Positions 17,492-26,599 are shown, counted from the first letter of the stretch. The stretch is 64,000 nt of DNA from Rhizobium leguminosarum (GCF_001679785.1 NZ_CP016290.1:124001-188000), one strand, 5' to 3'. Numbers and translations: made by a program. The notes: a model not told the origin generated them from the sequence alone.

Positions 17492-18610
17492 ATGGATCCT
17501 TATGGCATTAAGACGCTCGATGAGCTGAAAGAGTTTCTCCACCGTGCGATGCAGCTCGAACATGCGACGATTCCGCCGTATCTGACGGCACTTTACTCGA
17601 TTAAGCCCGGTGTAAACCGGGATGCGGCGCAAGTTCTTCGCGTGATCGTCGTGGAAGAAATGCTGGATTTGACCATTGCGGCCAATATCCTCAATGCCAT
17701 CGGTGGCACGCCGGATCTTACTAGGCCAGATTTCGCGGTTAACTATCCCGCCTCGCTCCCTGACGGCGAGACCGACTTTAAGGTCAGCATACAGGCTTTC
17801 AGCCGTGAAGCGCTGGCGACATTCTTGAAAATCGAGCGGCCGGCCCGGCGCCCCGAACATCTCGCTGGCAAGGGCCTGATACAACGCAAAAACTCCCCGC
17901 ATATCACAGCGCTTGGCAGTGATCCGAGGCACGAAGATCTCCATTTCTTCAGTATCGGCGAGTTCTACGCGACCATCGCGGAAGGCATCAAATACCTGGA
18001 GGCCGAAGCGCATGGGGCGGGCACAACCATCTTTACCGGCGACAGTTCGCGCCAGATCACCTCGGAATATTATTACTCCGGCGGCGGCGAACTGTTTCCC
18101 GTGACCGATCTGAAAAGCGCCTTGGAAGCCATCGAGCTGATCATGGAACAGGGCGAAGGTGACGGTGGCGGTATCTACGACGATGACGAGCACGAACTGG
18201 CCCATTACTATCGTTTCGATGAACTGGTCAAAGGCCGCTATTACCGGAAAGGTGATCAGCCCGACCACCCCACGGGTCCGCATTTGCAGGTCGACTGGGA
18301 AGGAGCTTATCCCATCAAACCGAACCTCAAGGTGGCGGAAATATCCGAAGGCTCGGAATTGCGTGAGGCGGCGACCGACTTCAATACATGTTATGGCGAG
18401 TTTCTGGAGCTTTTGACGCGTGCCTATAATGGCCAGCCGAGCTTGCTGCTGGAAGCCGTTCCGATCATGTTCGAATTCCGCAATATAATCGTTGAGCTGA
18501 TCCGCAATCCCCTGCCGGGCCATCCCGGTAAGTACAGCAGCCCCACCTACGAGATTCCCCACAGTGCCAAACAGGCAGCTGTCACCGGGCAGGCGGAGCT
18601 GATCGCATGA
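17492..18610 (+). CDS. VioB-like ferritin-like protein
   Basis: The 372-residue protein begins with the diiron helix pattern FLHRAMQLEHATIPPYLTAL and continues with VVEEMLDLTIAANILNAIGG, the E...ExxH motifs of the ferritin-like domain in iminophenyl-pyruvate dimer synthase VioB and relatives. The start at ATG 17492 is set by AAGGAG seven bases upstream. It is intact between two broken genes of what seems to be one oxidoreductase operon and overlaps the next gene by four bases. The reaction is unknown; homologues act on amino-acid-derived intermediates. Confidence 0.8.
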   Translation: MDPYGIKTLDELKEFLHRAMQLEHATIPPYLTALYSIKPGVNRDAAQVLRVIVVEEMLDLTIAANILNAIGGTPDLTRPDFAVNYPASLPDGETDFKVSIQAFSREALATFLKIERPARRPEHLAGKGLIQRKNSPHITALGSDPRHEDLHFFSIGEFYATIAEGIKYLEAEAHGAGTTIFTGDSSRQITSEYYYSGGGELFPVTDLKSALEAIELIMEQGEGDGGGIYDDDEHELAHYYRFDELVKGRYYRKGDQPDHPTGPHLQVDWEGAYPIKPNLKVAEISEGSELREAATDFNTCYGEFLELLTRAYNGQPSLLLEAVPIMFEFRNIIVELIRNPLPGHPGKYSSPTYEIPHSAKQAAVTGQAELIA

Positions 18611-18840
18611 GCAGCCGTTTCGATGCATTTCTCGACCTTTCTGTCGAATTGACGGCCTTTTCCCGCTTCGATCTTTTGGGAGCGGGCCTGGCGGAACTCT
18701 CGACACGCTCGACACGGTGGTCGGGAGTGAGGTCGCCGACACGCTGCTCACCGCCCTTCGTCACCTTGCCCCATCCGTTCAGTTCCACATCCGTGCACCA
18801 ACGCCAGAAAACATAAGACATAAAATCACTGTTCCTCTTC
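18607..18840 (+). pseudogene. sorbitol/gluconate dehydrogenase small-subunit-like, frameshifted
   Basis: It begins at an ATGA overlap with the ferritin-like gene. The first frame reads FDAFLDLSVELTAFSRFDLL, and after a shift near 18695 the other frame continues LDTLDTVVGSEVADTLLTAL. Together these match the small subunit that partners GMC dehydrogenases. As written, the product is scrambled after about 30 residues. Confidence 0.6.
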
Positions 18841-18902
18841 GCATTCAGATGGGAGATCGCACAACAGCCGAGCCGTACTAAACCGCGCGGGCCGCGGGTC
18901 GT

Positions 18903-21644
18903 TCAATCCACGGGGACCGGCAATTTTAACAATGATTGCCTGTCGATCTTGCCTGTTCCGGTCTTCGGCAGTTCGGCGACATACTGAATGATGCGTGGGT
19001 ATTTGTAGGGCATCAGAGTCGATTTCACGTAGTCGCGCAGGATGCGGGTTTGCGCATCGCCATGCACCGCGCCATCGCGCAATTTCACCACGGCCCGCAA
19101 TGTCATACGGCGATCCTCCAATTCATGTGCGAGGACGGCGCACTCATGCACGTCGGGATGTTCGTTGAGGCAGCGTTCAACCTCCATCGGCCAGACCCAT
19201 TGCCCGGAGACCTTGATCAAATCGTCGGTGCGACCCAGAAAGTAATAATAACCATCCCGCTCGACGAAACGGTCTCCGGTGGCAATCCAGTCTCCACGCA
19301 TCGTCTCGCTCGTCTTGTCGGCGCGGTTCCAATAGCAAGGCGCGGAAGAATGACCGCGGATGAGCATTGCGCCCTCCTCGCCCGGTTCGACCGGCTCACC
19401 ATCTGGCGTGACGAGCCTGATTTCGTAGCCCGGAACGCGCGCGCCGGCGGCACCGATACGGTGATCGTCGAGTTGGTTGGAAAGATAGATGTGTAAAAGC
19501 TCGGTCGAGCCCAGCCCTTCGGTCGGACCGTGCCCGGTAAGATGTTTCCAGGCATTGTAGACGTCTTCCGAGAGGATTTCGGCCGCCGACATCGATTGCC
19601 GCAGCGACGAGAGATCCCTTGTCTTGGCTGAATTCGCGCGAACCAGAGCAGTGTAGAGGGTCGGCAACCCAAACAGCACGGTTGGTTTGAACGTTTCGAC
19701 CATGTCCAGCACGGCCTCAGGCAACGGTTGCCCGCCCATCAGCAACGTCGTTGCGCCAATTGAGAAGGGGAAAGTAAACGAGTTCCCGAACCCGTAGGCG
19801 AAATAAATCTTCGGCGCCGAAAAACAGATATCTTCCTTTTTCAATTTAAGGACATGTTTTCCGAACGACGCTTGAGTATAGGCCATATCATGGTGGAGAT
19901 GGACAATGCCCTTCGGACGGCCCGTAGAGCCTGAGGAATACATCCAGAAGGCCATATCGTCCGGACCCGTATCGGCGCAGGGCAATTCATCCGGCTGGCC
20001 GTTCAGAAAGGTAGCCGCAGCAATCCTCTCTGTGCCGTCAGCCACTCCGTTGACAGTCACCACCTGAGCGACAGCTGTCCCATCGAGAACCTCCGCCCCG
20101 AATTTGTCCGCCAACGCCGCCTCGCAGAGCGCGATTCGGGCTCCGGTGTCCTTAAGGTAAAAGTTAAGCGTATCGGGCGTCGTCTGAATGTTCAAAAGAA
20201 CGGGGACAAAACCTGCCCGCACGGCCCCAAAGAAAGCTGCCGGACAGGCGGGCGTGTCATCGAGGAAGAAAGGGATGCGCTCCCCACGCTGCAGACCAGC
20301 GGCGATGAAGGCATTCCCCCAGCGCGAGGCCTCGGCCACAAGCTCCGCATAAGTCAGCGATCCCAGGGGACCGATCACAGCGAGCTTGTCGGGATTGCGG
20401 GCGAGATTGTCCCACAGAATAGACGAGCAGTTCGGATGTGCTGTCTTGTCGAAGCCGATTTCGACCGCTCCCGGAACGTCGTCGCCAACCGGATCGCTGA
20501 TCTTTTGCCCCTCACTCGCCTTCGATGCGTCATAGCGGGCCATGAATTGCGGCGTGATTTTGCGCAGTCGGTCCATGTCCACCCGGCCCGAACGTGTCAT
20601 GTAGTCGAAGGCGAAATCCAGGGGCTCCATCCTCATCTTCGAAGCAAAGCCGTCATACCAGTTCGCAGATGTATTCGCGGCGTTGACAATTTTCCTCGCA
20701 ATGGGGGACCTCTCCGCTTGATAGGCTGCTAGCGCTGCGTCCACGTCCTCATGGGCCGCGAGAGCGCTGACCAGGGCGATGGCATCCTCCATCGCTAAAC
20801 GCGTGCCCGAACCGATTGAAAAATGCGCCGTATGCGCGGCGTCGCCCAACAGCACATGCCGCCCCGCTACCCATTTGTCGCACCATAGACGGGGGAACTG
20901 CCGCCACATCGACTTGTTGGTGATCAGCGGGGCGCCTTGGAGAACATCACGGAAAATCTCCCCGCAGAGCCGAGCACTTCCTTCTTCACCGAGGGCATTG
21001 AAATCCCAAGCTTTGAAGGTGTCGTCGTCGCATTCGACGATGAATGTGCTGCGATCCGGCGAAAAGCGGTAGTGATGCGCATTGAGTGCGCCATTTTCCG
21101 TCTCGACGAAGCTCTGGGTCAGGGTGTCGAACGGACGGGTCGTGCCGAACCACGCGAAGTGATTGCCAAGAACCTCCAAATGCGGCGCAAATTCTGATCC
21201 AAGGGTCCGTCGCACGAGGGAATTCACCCCGTCCGCGCCGACGATCAGATCCGCTTTGAGTTCGTCGAGCGACTCGACGATGTGGGAAAAGCGAAACTCG
21301 ACACCAAGCGCTGCTGCTCGCTTACGCAGGATCTCGATCAGTTCCAGGCGACCGATAGCGGAAAAACCGACCCCGTCTAAGGCAACGCTGCCCTTGGGCA
21401 GGTTGAGGGTCATGTTCTGCCAGCTCTCCATATGCGGCGTGACTAGGCTATGCGTTTCTGGATCGTCCGCCTTCAGGAAATCCAGCGCCTGATCTGAAAA
21501 AACAACCCCGAAACCGAAAGTCGCTCCCTGCGGATTTTGTTCGCTGATCCGAACCCTGATATGCGGCAGCAGACGCCGCAAAAGAATTCCGGTGTAGAGC
21601 CCAGCAGGTCCACCACCAAGGATCTCGATCATTGAAAGTCCCAT
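18903..21644 (-). CDS. fused FAD monooxygenase (salicylyl-CoA 5-hydroxylase-like) and aryl-CoA ligase
   Basis: A 913-residue fusion. Residues 1 to about 390 are a class A flavin monooxygenase: GGGPAG at 10-15, GADGVNS, and LLGDAAHTAHFSIGSGT. Residues from about 410 are an ANL ligase of the benzoate-CoA ligase group: MYSSGSTGRPKGIVH, YGFGNSFTFP, FLGRTDDLIKVSGQWVWP and the catalytic Lys in LPKTGTGKIDRQSL. The likely reactions are activation of an aromatic acid such as salicylate to its CoA ester and then ring hydroxylation. GAGGAG lies seven bases before ATG 21644. A thioesterase fragment is divergently placed, as expected for release of the product. The substrate is inferred. Confidence 0.85.
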   Translation of the reverse strand: MGLSMIEILGGGPAGLYTGILLRRLLPHIRVRISEQNPQGATFGFGVVFSDQALDFLKADDPETHSLVTPHMESWQNMTLNLPKGSVALDGVGFSAIGRLELIEILRKRAAALGVEFRFSHIVESLDELKADLIVGADGVNSLVRRTLGSEFAPHLEVLGNHFAWFGTTRPFDTLTQSFVETENGALNAHHYRFSPDRSTFIVECDDDTFKAWDFNALGEEGSARLCGEIFRDVLQGAPLITNKSMWRQFPRLWCDKWVAGRHVLLGDAAHTAHFSIGSGTRLAMEDAIALVSALAAHEDVDAALAAYQAERSPIARKIVNAANTSANWYDGFASKMRMEPLDFAFDYMTRSGRVDMDRLRKITPQFMARYDASKASEGQKISDPVGDDVPGAVEIGFDKTAHPNCSSILWDNLARNPDKLAVIGPLGSLTYAELVAEASRWGNAFIAAGLQRGERIPFFLDDTPACPAAFFGAVRAGFVPVLLNIQTTPDTLNFYLKDTGARIALCEAALADKFGAEVLDGTAVAQVVTVNGVADGTERIAAATFLNGQPDELPCADTGPDDMAFWMYSSGSTGRPKGIVHLHHDMAYTQASFGKHVLKLKKEDICFSAPKIYFAYGFGNSFTFPFSIGATTLLMGGQPLPEAVLDMVETFKPTVLFGLPTLYTALVRANSAKTRDLSSLRQSMSAAEILSEDVYNAWKHLTGHGPTEGLGSTELLHIYLSNQLDDHRIGAAGARVPGYEIRLVTPDGEPVEPGEEGAMLIRGHSSAPCYWNRADKTSETMRGDWIATGDRFVERDGYYYFLGRTDDLIKVSGQWVWPMEVERCLNEHPDVHECAVLAHELEDRRMTLRAVVKLRDGAVHGDAQTRILRDYVKSTLMPYKYPRIIQYVAELPKTGTGKIDRQSLLKLPVPVD

Positions 21645-21703
21645 ATTCTCCTCGCAGGGGGCTTTGACAATGTGAGACAGGGCATAGTACGTTGTCCAAA
21701 ACA

Positions 21704-21877
21704 ATGAACCAAGCTAATTTGTCCCAGAAGGTCAAATTTGGGGACTGCGACGCAGCCGGAATCGTGTTTTATCCCAATTACTTCGCGTGGTTCGATCCCA
21801 CTTTTCACAGCTGGTTGCTGCCGCACGGAGGACATGGCGCCCTTGTCACGCGATTGGGAGCGATAGGGATTGGCCTC
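21704..21877 (+). pseudogene. hotdog acyl-CoA thioesterase, truncated
   Basis: The N-terminus QKVKFGDCDAAGIVFYPNYF with FAWFD is the 4-hydroxybenzoyl-CoA thioesterase signature including the catalytic Asp. Homology stops near 21877, where a CoA-transferase/nifH relic begins on the other strand; about 60 of 140 residues remain. It diverges from the monooxygenase-ligase gene by 59 bases, which points to a shared control region. Confidence 0.8.
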
Positions 21878-21934
21878 ATGCAGGTGTATCGCCCGAACGG
21901 ATGATCGCGACGGCTTCCGCGCCGGAGACAATTT
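21878..21934 (-). pseudogene. CoA-transferase N-terminal scrap joined to nifH
   Basis: Directly after the nifH relic, another reading frame gives KIVSGAEAVAIIRSGDT, which resembles the N-terminus of acetate/propionate-type CoA transferases. Only about 18 codons remain. Confidence 0.35.
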
Positions 21935-21991
21935 TGTGGACTTGCCAATTCCGCCCTTTCCATAGAATGCGATCTGACGCAGCGCTGCCAT
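21935..21991 (-). pseudogene. nifH: nifH 5' relic
   Basis: From ATG 21991 the frame reads MAALRQIAFYGKGGIGKST, the start of the nitrogenase iron protein including its P-loop, and then homology ends abruptly. The upstream region keeps a sigma-54-type promoter and a NifA site. It is therefore the promoter-proximal end of a nifH copy left after recombination. Confidence 0.85.
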
Positions 21992-22075
21992 GCTTGGCGT
22001 TCCTTCATGTGTTCGAAGCAATGCGGTTATACCGCAACGCGGATGCGGAGGCCGTCCCGCTGACTCGCAATAGCT

Positions 22076-22091
22076 CTCAAGATTCGTGCCA
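22076..22091 (-). promoter_or_regulatory. sigma-54-type promoter of the nifH relic
   Basis: TGGCAC-GAATC-TTGAG matches the -24/-12 consensus TGGCAC-N5-TTGCW except for the C of the -12 GC. It lies 85 bases before the nifH ATG, as in rhizobial nifH genes. Confidence 0.65.
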
Positions 22092-22178
22092 GGCAGGCCG
22101 ATTGAGCTGACCAATAATTATTTGCTGCGATTCCAGCTATGTGGGCGGAAAATACGGGATTGGGCGAAGACGAATGCA

Positions 22179-22194
22179 TGTCGCGAAGCCGACA
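22179..22194 (-). promoter_or_regulatory. NifA upstream activator site
   Basis: TGT-N10-ACA, exact to the NifA consensus, lies 88 bases upstream of the -24 element. The whole block 22086-22207 is repeated at 60843-60963. Confidence 0.7.
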
Positions 22195-22207
22195 AAGGTG
22201 ACGACGA

Positions 22208-23097
22208 GGGCCTGTCGCAAACATTTTCGGAGCGCGCGATTATCCCTTGAGCATCTTCAGTTTCATGCTTTGTTAACTTTCTGCAGTCCGAAGAGGCGCG
22301 CAAGCAGATCGTTCTGATCGTTGATGGTCCAACTGCCCGAGAGGCCGAAGCCTTTCCTCAGCCACAGCATCGCCTCGAAACCCGCGATGGTTCGCCGCGC
22401 CGTGTTGAAAGATTGGAAGCCACCGATTTTTGGCATGTTCTTCTTTACCCGGAAATGGTCACTTTCGATGCCTTGCTGGAGGTGCTTGGTGACATAGTGG
22501 ACGGGGTCCGGATGTAGAAGCCCATCATCAACCGACGTTTTGATCGTTGACGGGAAGGTGTTGGCCCCGTCCGTCCCGATCTTATTCGGCGACAACAAGG
22601 GCTCGTCTTTGAGCATCTTGCGGAAGAACCGTTTGGCGGCGTCGAGATCGCGCTTCGCCGTCAACAGGAAGTCCATCGGATTGCCGTGTTGTCGATGGCC
22701 CGATATAGGTATCGCCATTTGCCGCGGATCTTGACATAGGTCTCATCGACGCGAACAGAGCCGCAATGTGGCCGGCGGAACTGACGCAGCCGCTTCTCAA
22801 TCATCGGCGCGTAGGCCAATACCCACCGATTAATTGTGCTGTGATCGACCACGAAGCCGCGTTCCCCGAACATCTCCTCGATATCCCGATAGCTGAGCGG
22901 ATAACGAAGGTACCAAGCGACCGCCTGTACAATCAGCCAGGCCTCGAAATGCCTGCCTTTGAAATCATCCTTCGACTGGCGCTTCAGCTTTTCGGCAATG
23001 GCATTCAGAATCATCGGTTCGCTCCGCAACTTTCGGAGCGGCAAATTCTCTGCGGATGGTCAACATAGGGTTAAGCGGAAAAATTTGCGACAGGCCC
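22208..23097 (-). mobile_element. IS6-family element, type A copy 2
   Basis: An 890-bp element with GGGCCTGTCGCAAA ends. It lies between the duplicated nif promoter block and an NRPS fragment, without a target duplication, so its insertion or a later deletion removed the DNA between them. Confidence 0.88.
22263..23044 (-). pseudogene. IS6-family transposase, one frameshift
   Basis: Two frames, 23044-22661 and 22676-22263, together give a full DDE protein. The break is at the same place (AIDNT/NPMDFLL) as in the copy at 15.4 kb, but the C-terminal half is in one frame here. The shared break suggests both descend from one already damaged copy or that the element uses frameshifting. Confidence 0.82.
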
Positions 23098-23520
23098 TTC
23101 ACGGGCTAGCTCGGCCAATGTTGGCTTGGCGAACAGGATCGCCAGCGGCAGCTCCACTGCCAAGGCCTCGGTCAGCCGGACGAGCAGGCGAACCGCCAAC
23201 AACGAGTGGCCGCCGAGCTCGAAGAAGTTGTCGTGGCGCCCGACCCGCTCGACGCCGAGAAGCTCGGCCCAGATCCCGGCCAGCAGCGTCTCGATCTCGC
23301 CCTGCGGCGCCTCGTAGGCCTGACGCGCATAGGCATCGTCGTCGGGGACCGGCAGCGCCTTGCGGTCGAGCTTGCCGTTCATCGTCAGCGGCAGTGCTTC
23401 AAGCCGCACGAAGGCCGACGGCACCATGTAGTCCGGCAGCAGGCCACCGAGATGCGCCCGCAACGACACGGCAGTCTCTCCCGATGAGGGGTTGCTCTTC
23501 CGCTTCTTTGGCGTTTGCAC
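23098..23520 (-). pseudogene. NRPS fragment: end of adenylation domain plus carrier domain
   Basis: The frame has LPDYMVPSAFV, the A10 motif MNGKLDRKALPVPD, and a peptidyl carrier domain with the phosphopantetheine Ser in FFELGGHSLLAVRL. It is cut by the IS6 element after LAREG, and the upstream part is lost after about SLRAHL. It is a scrap of a large peptide synthetase. Confidence 0.85.
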
Positions 23521-23701
23521 AAATACGGCTTGGTCGCCACTGTCCTCCTTCCTCTGATGTCAATAACAGTCGTTTAGCCGGCATAACTGACAGCAGCCTG
23601 AAGAGCTCGGCATTATTTCCGTCCCGCGCGAAGTTTGCTTGCCGGGCATGGAGGCGCCAGCGTCCACCTCCGTTACTCGTTCAGCAGCAAAGCCGATCAT
23701 C
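23521..23701. other. intergenic junction
   Basis: Short region between the NRPS scrap and the redoxin gene. Nothing recognised. Confidence 0.3.
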
Positions 23702-24280
23702 TCACTTAATCTCTATCGCCGCCGAGATTCGATCACGGAACGCTATCTCCGCAGCATAAGTCTCGCCTTCAGCAATCCGCTCCTTGTCGGCCTTTTTCGC
23801 TTTCGCGCTGGTGCGCCAACTGCCGTCAATCACTTTTGGCAGAACGTCCTCGAGTGAGTTCGAATCTTCGATAAAGGCGATGCTACCGTCTCGGTCGACA
23901 ATGAACGCCTGTGGAACATGGAAAATCAGGCTGGCTTCCAGCCAATGCTTAGCCATTTCGCCTGAGTGTTCGAACGCGATCCGTATGTTCGTATTCGGGA
24001 GCCATTTGGTTACCCATGCGTCCACCTGAGCTCGGGCCTCGTCAGCCGTTGCAGCTTCCTCATTTGCTGCGACCCCGATGACCTCAACTCCCATGTCGCT
24101 GTATTCCTCCTGCAGCTGCGCCGCGTCGGACAGCGCCGGCCCGCAAGGTCCACAGGTAGTCGAAAAGAACTCAAGGATGTATATCTTGCCGGGCTGGAAG
24201 TTGGAAAGCGGATCGCCGCGCAGCCAGTCCTGCACGTCGATCAACGGGGCTGGAGAGCCGCTATTCAAACTAGAGGTCAT
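23702..24280 (-). CDS. TlpA/peroxiredoxin-like thiol-disulfide protein
   Basis: The 192-residue thioredoxin-fold protein has the CGPC redox pair at residues 43-46 (LEFFSTTCGPCGPAL) and the cis-Pro strand region VPQAFIVDRDGSIAFI. It lacks a signal peptide from ATG 24280, which is preceded by GGAGAAG. The C-terminal about 30 residues (AKAKKADKERIAEG) form a charged helix outside the core. It probably reduces disulfides or peroxides in the cytoplasm. A degenerate copy is at 7.0-7.3 kb. Confidence 0.75.
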   Translation of the reverse strand: MTSSLNSGSPAPLIDVQDWLRGDPLSNFQPGKIYILEFFSTTCGPCGPALSDAAQLQEEYSDMGVEVIGVAANEEAATADEARAQVDAWVTKWLPNTNIRIAFEHSGEMAKHWLEASLIFHVPQAFIVDRDGSIAFIEDSNSLEDVLPKVIDGSWRTSAKAKKADKERIAEGETYAAEIAFRDRISAAIEIK

Positions 24281-24606
24281 GTTCTTCTTCTCCACAGTGT
24301 TTCCCCCGCTTCGTGCGCCAGGAATGAGCGTGTTAAGGATCAAGTCGAGTTGCTTCGATTTCACAACGCGGCGCGTGTTCCATCTGTTGGACAATAAACG
24401 CTGGTGATCTCGTCTTCTGAAATGGCTTCTGCGGGTGCGGGCCGACAGTATCCTTCTTTTGGGAGAGCGCCGATGTCCCCGTCGTGACAGGACGACGCCC
24501 ACTTGATGCAGATGGAGCAGGAGCGACGACGTTGAGGGTTTACTCGCCGGAGACGCCGAAGATGTCCTCGACCCCCTCGTTCTCAATCGCCGAGCAAGGA
24601 GGTCGG
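24281..24606 (-). pseudogene. acetolactate-synthase-like N-terminal relic and unassigned DNA
   Basis: From ATG 24606 the frame reads MAHFENPRMVKGSDLL, and a shifted frame continues AIENEGVEDIFGVSGE before a stop. This is the N-terminus of a ThDP-dependent acetolactate-synthase-type enzyme, frameshifted and truncated. The remaining bases to 24281 have no recognisable gene. Confidence 0.5.
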
Positions 24607-24764
24607 ACCCCTTGACCATGCGCGGATTCTCAAAATGTGCCATAATTGCCTCATGACGTGTTTGTATATGCATTTGGCGTTTAAACCGTCATGACGCTAT
24701 ATGATCGTTATCCAGACTCGTCAACAGTTAATAAGCTGCCGCGCCAACAAACTTACCGGCTCGC
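24600..24764 (-). repeat. dispersed repeat copy 3, upstream of the acetolactate-synthase relic
   Basis: Contains AATAAGCTGCCGCGCCAACAA and neighbouring sequence shared with 47822-48118, and more loosely with 1386-1760 and 10262-10560. It is cut at 24764 by the next IS. Confidence 0.55.
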
Positions 24765-26599
24765 ATTGCCTCGCCTGAACTGCTCCCTGAGAATGGGTTA
24801 TTGCCTCATCTAAATTGCTCCCGACGAATCAACCTCGGGAGCTTTGATGAGGAAGGTAAGCATGGCGACACGTGTGGAATTGGTGGCGGCGATCAGTTGT
24901 CGCTATGTGTTAGGCGGGCGGGCCGAGAAGGCGAGGATGTTGGACGAGTTCGTGGCGCTCACGGGCTTTCATCGCAAGCATGCGATGCGACTGCTGCGAG
25001 GAGAACGCGAACCGGCGAAGGGTGGTCCTCGGCCAGGGCGCCGGGTTTACGGCGATGACGTGCGGGCGGCGCTCGTCGTTGTTTGGGAGGCGTCGGATCG
25101 AATTTGCGGCAAGCGACTACACCCCCTGTTGCCAACACTGATCGAAGCGATGGAACGTCATGGACATGGCGATATGAATAGCGAGACGCGCCGGCAACTC
25201 TTGACGATGAGCCCAGCGACGATTGATCGAGTCCTCAAGGAGATTAAAGCGAGCGCCACGGGTCCGCGGCGCCGGAAAGGATCAACGGCGATTCGGCGTA
25301 GTGTTCCCGTTCGAACGTTCTCGGATTGGGATGACCCCGCACCCGGCTTTGTCGAGGCTGATCTCGTTTCTCATTCCGGCCCGTACGCGAGAGGTGCCTT
25401 CTCGCAAACGCTGGTGTTGACCGATATAGCCACGGGCTGGACGGAATGCGCGCCGCTGCTGGTTCGCGAGCAAACGGTACTGATCACTGCGTTGACCGAA
25501 CTGCGCAAGTTGCTGCCGTTCCCGCTGCTGGGCTTCGACACCGACAACGACAGTGTGTTCATGAACGAGAGCGTTCATGAGTATTGCTTGCGAGATAATA
25601 TCGAACTCACCCGTTGCCGCCCCTACCGAAAGAACGACCAGGCATTTGTCGAGCAGAAGAATGGCGCGATCGTGCGCAAGATCGTTGGATACCGACGCTT
25701 CGAGGGGCTGCGAGCCACCCGGGAGCTGGCCAAGCTTTATTCCTCAATGCGGTTGTTCGTGAATTTCTTTCAGCCATCATTCAAGCTGAAAGAAAAGCAC
25801 CGTGACGGAGCCAAGGTGATCAAGCGCTATCATCGTCCCGCCACGCCTTATCAGCGGCTGCTTGACGACGCACGCACGCCGGAGGATACATGCCTTCGGC
25901 TCAAGGCGATGTACCTGACGCTCGATCCGGTTCGGCTGCTCCGCGACATACGGCTGGCACAAGAGAGATTGGTCGAAATTGCTGACAAGCCTGATGGTCC
26001 GCCTGCCACCGACGGCGAGGCATTACCGCTCGAAGACTTTCTGTCTGGCTTACGGATTGCTTGGCGTGGTGGTGAAGTGAAACCGACTGCCCGCTCCAAG
26101 CCAGCGGCCAAGCGAGAGCGGCGGAGGCCCGATCCTCTACTCGCCGTCACTGCCGAACTCGAGGATTGGTTCGAGGCGGAGCCTTGGCGAACTTCGCGAG
26201 AGTTGCTTGAACGCTTGCAGGTCAAATACCCCGGCGTGTATCCCGACGGCCTCATTCGGACCGTGCAGCGTCGAATGAAGATCTGGCGCAGTACACAGGC
26301 CAATGCGCTGGTGTTCGGGCCATTCGCCGATGCCGCGCGGCAGACGCAAAACGTAGAGGTCGTGCAGTGAGGCTCTTACCGCCAGGTTGGCCTTCGACAA
26401 CCCGCGGAAAACATGATGAACGCCCGCGAAGCCGCCCGCTCGCTACAGCGCTATTGAGGGCGCGCTCGCGAGCGGCTTCGCTACCTCCGTCACCTTGCAC
26501 CAGGTGCGGGGACAAGATCGTAACAACCCGTGAGGCATTCGAGAACATCCGAGTGAGGCAACGGCATTATTCTCCGGGAACACTCTTGGGTGAGGCAAT
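24765..26599 (+). mobile_element. rve-type insertion sequence, about 1.8 kb
   Basis: The ends ATTGCCTCGCCTGAACTGCT and, inverted, ATTGCCTCACCCAAGAGTGT form imperfect terminal repeats. A second ATTGCCTC/GTTGCCTC motif follows some 30 bases inside each end, which looks like two transposase sites per end. One gene fills the element. It interrupts the dispersed repeat. Confidence 0.8.
24862..26370 (+). CDS. integrase-core (rve) transposase
   Basis: The protein has an N-terminal helix-turn-helix (FVALTGFHRKHAMRLL) and a retroviral-type DDE core: FVEADLVSHSG (D), LLGFDTDNDSVFMNESV (D) and KNDQAFVEQKNGAIVRK (E). A C-terminal basic part follows. I chose ATG 24862 because AGGAAGG precedes it by five bases; an ATG at 24847 is possible. 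The frame is intact. The family is annotated ISNCY- or IS481-like in many rhizobia; I cannot decide between them by eye. Confidence 0.82.
   Translation: MATRVELVAAISCRYVLGGRAEKARMLDEFVALTGFHRKHAMRLLRGEREPAKGGPRPGRRVYGDDVRAALVVVWEASDRICGKRLHPLLPTLIEAMERHGHGDMNSETRRQLLTMSPATIDRVLKEIKASATGPRRRKGSTAIRRSVPVRTFSDWDDPAPGFVEADLVSHSGPYARGAFSQTLVLTDIATGWTECAPLLVREQTVLITALTELRKLLPFPLLGFDTDNDSVFMNESVHEYCLRDNIELTRCRPYRKNDQAFVEQKNGAIVRKIVGYRRFEGLRATRELAKLYSSMRLFVNFFQPSFKLKEKHRDGAKVIKRYHRPATPYQRLLDDARTPEDTCLRLKAMYLTLDPVRLLRDIRLAQERLVEIADKPDGPPATDGEALPLEDFLSGLRIAWRGGEVKPTARSKPAAKRERRRPDPLLAVTAELEDWFEAEPWRTSRELLERLQVKYPGVYPDGLIRTVQRRMKIWRSTQANALVFGPFADAARQTQNVEVVQ

Noticed and set aside
17003..18751. 582-codon minus-strand frame opposite the ferritin-like gene
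   Set aside because: No motif or ribosome binding site; the plus-strand gene has both.
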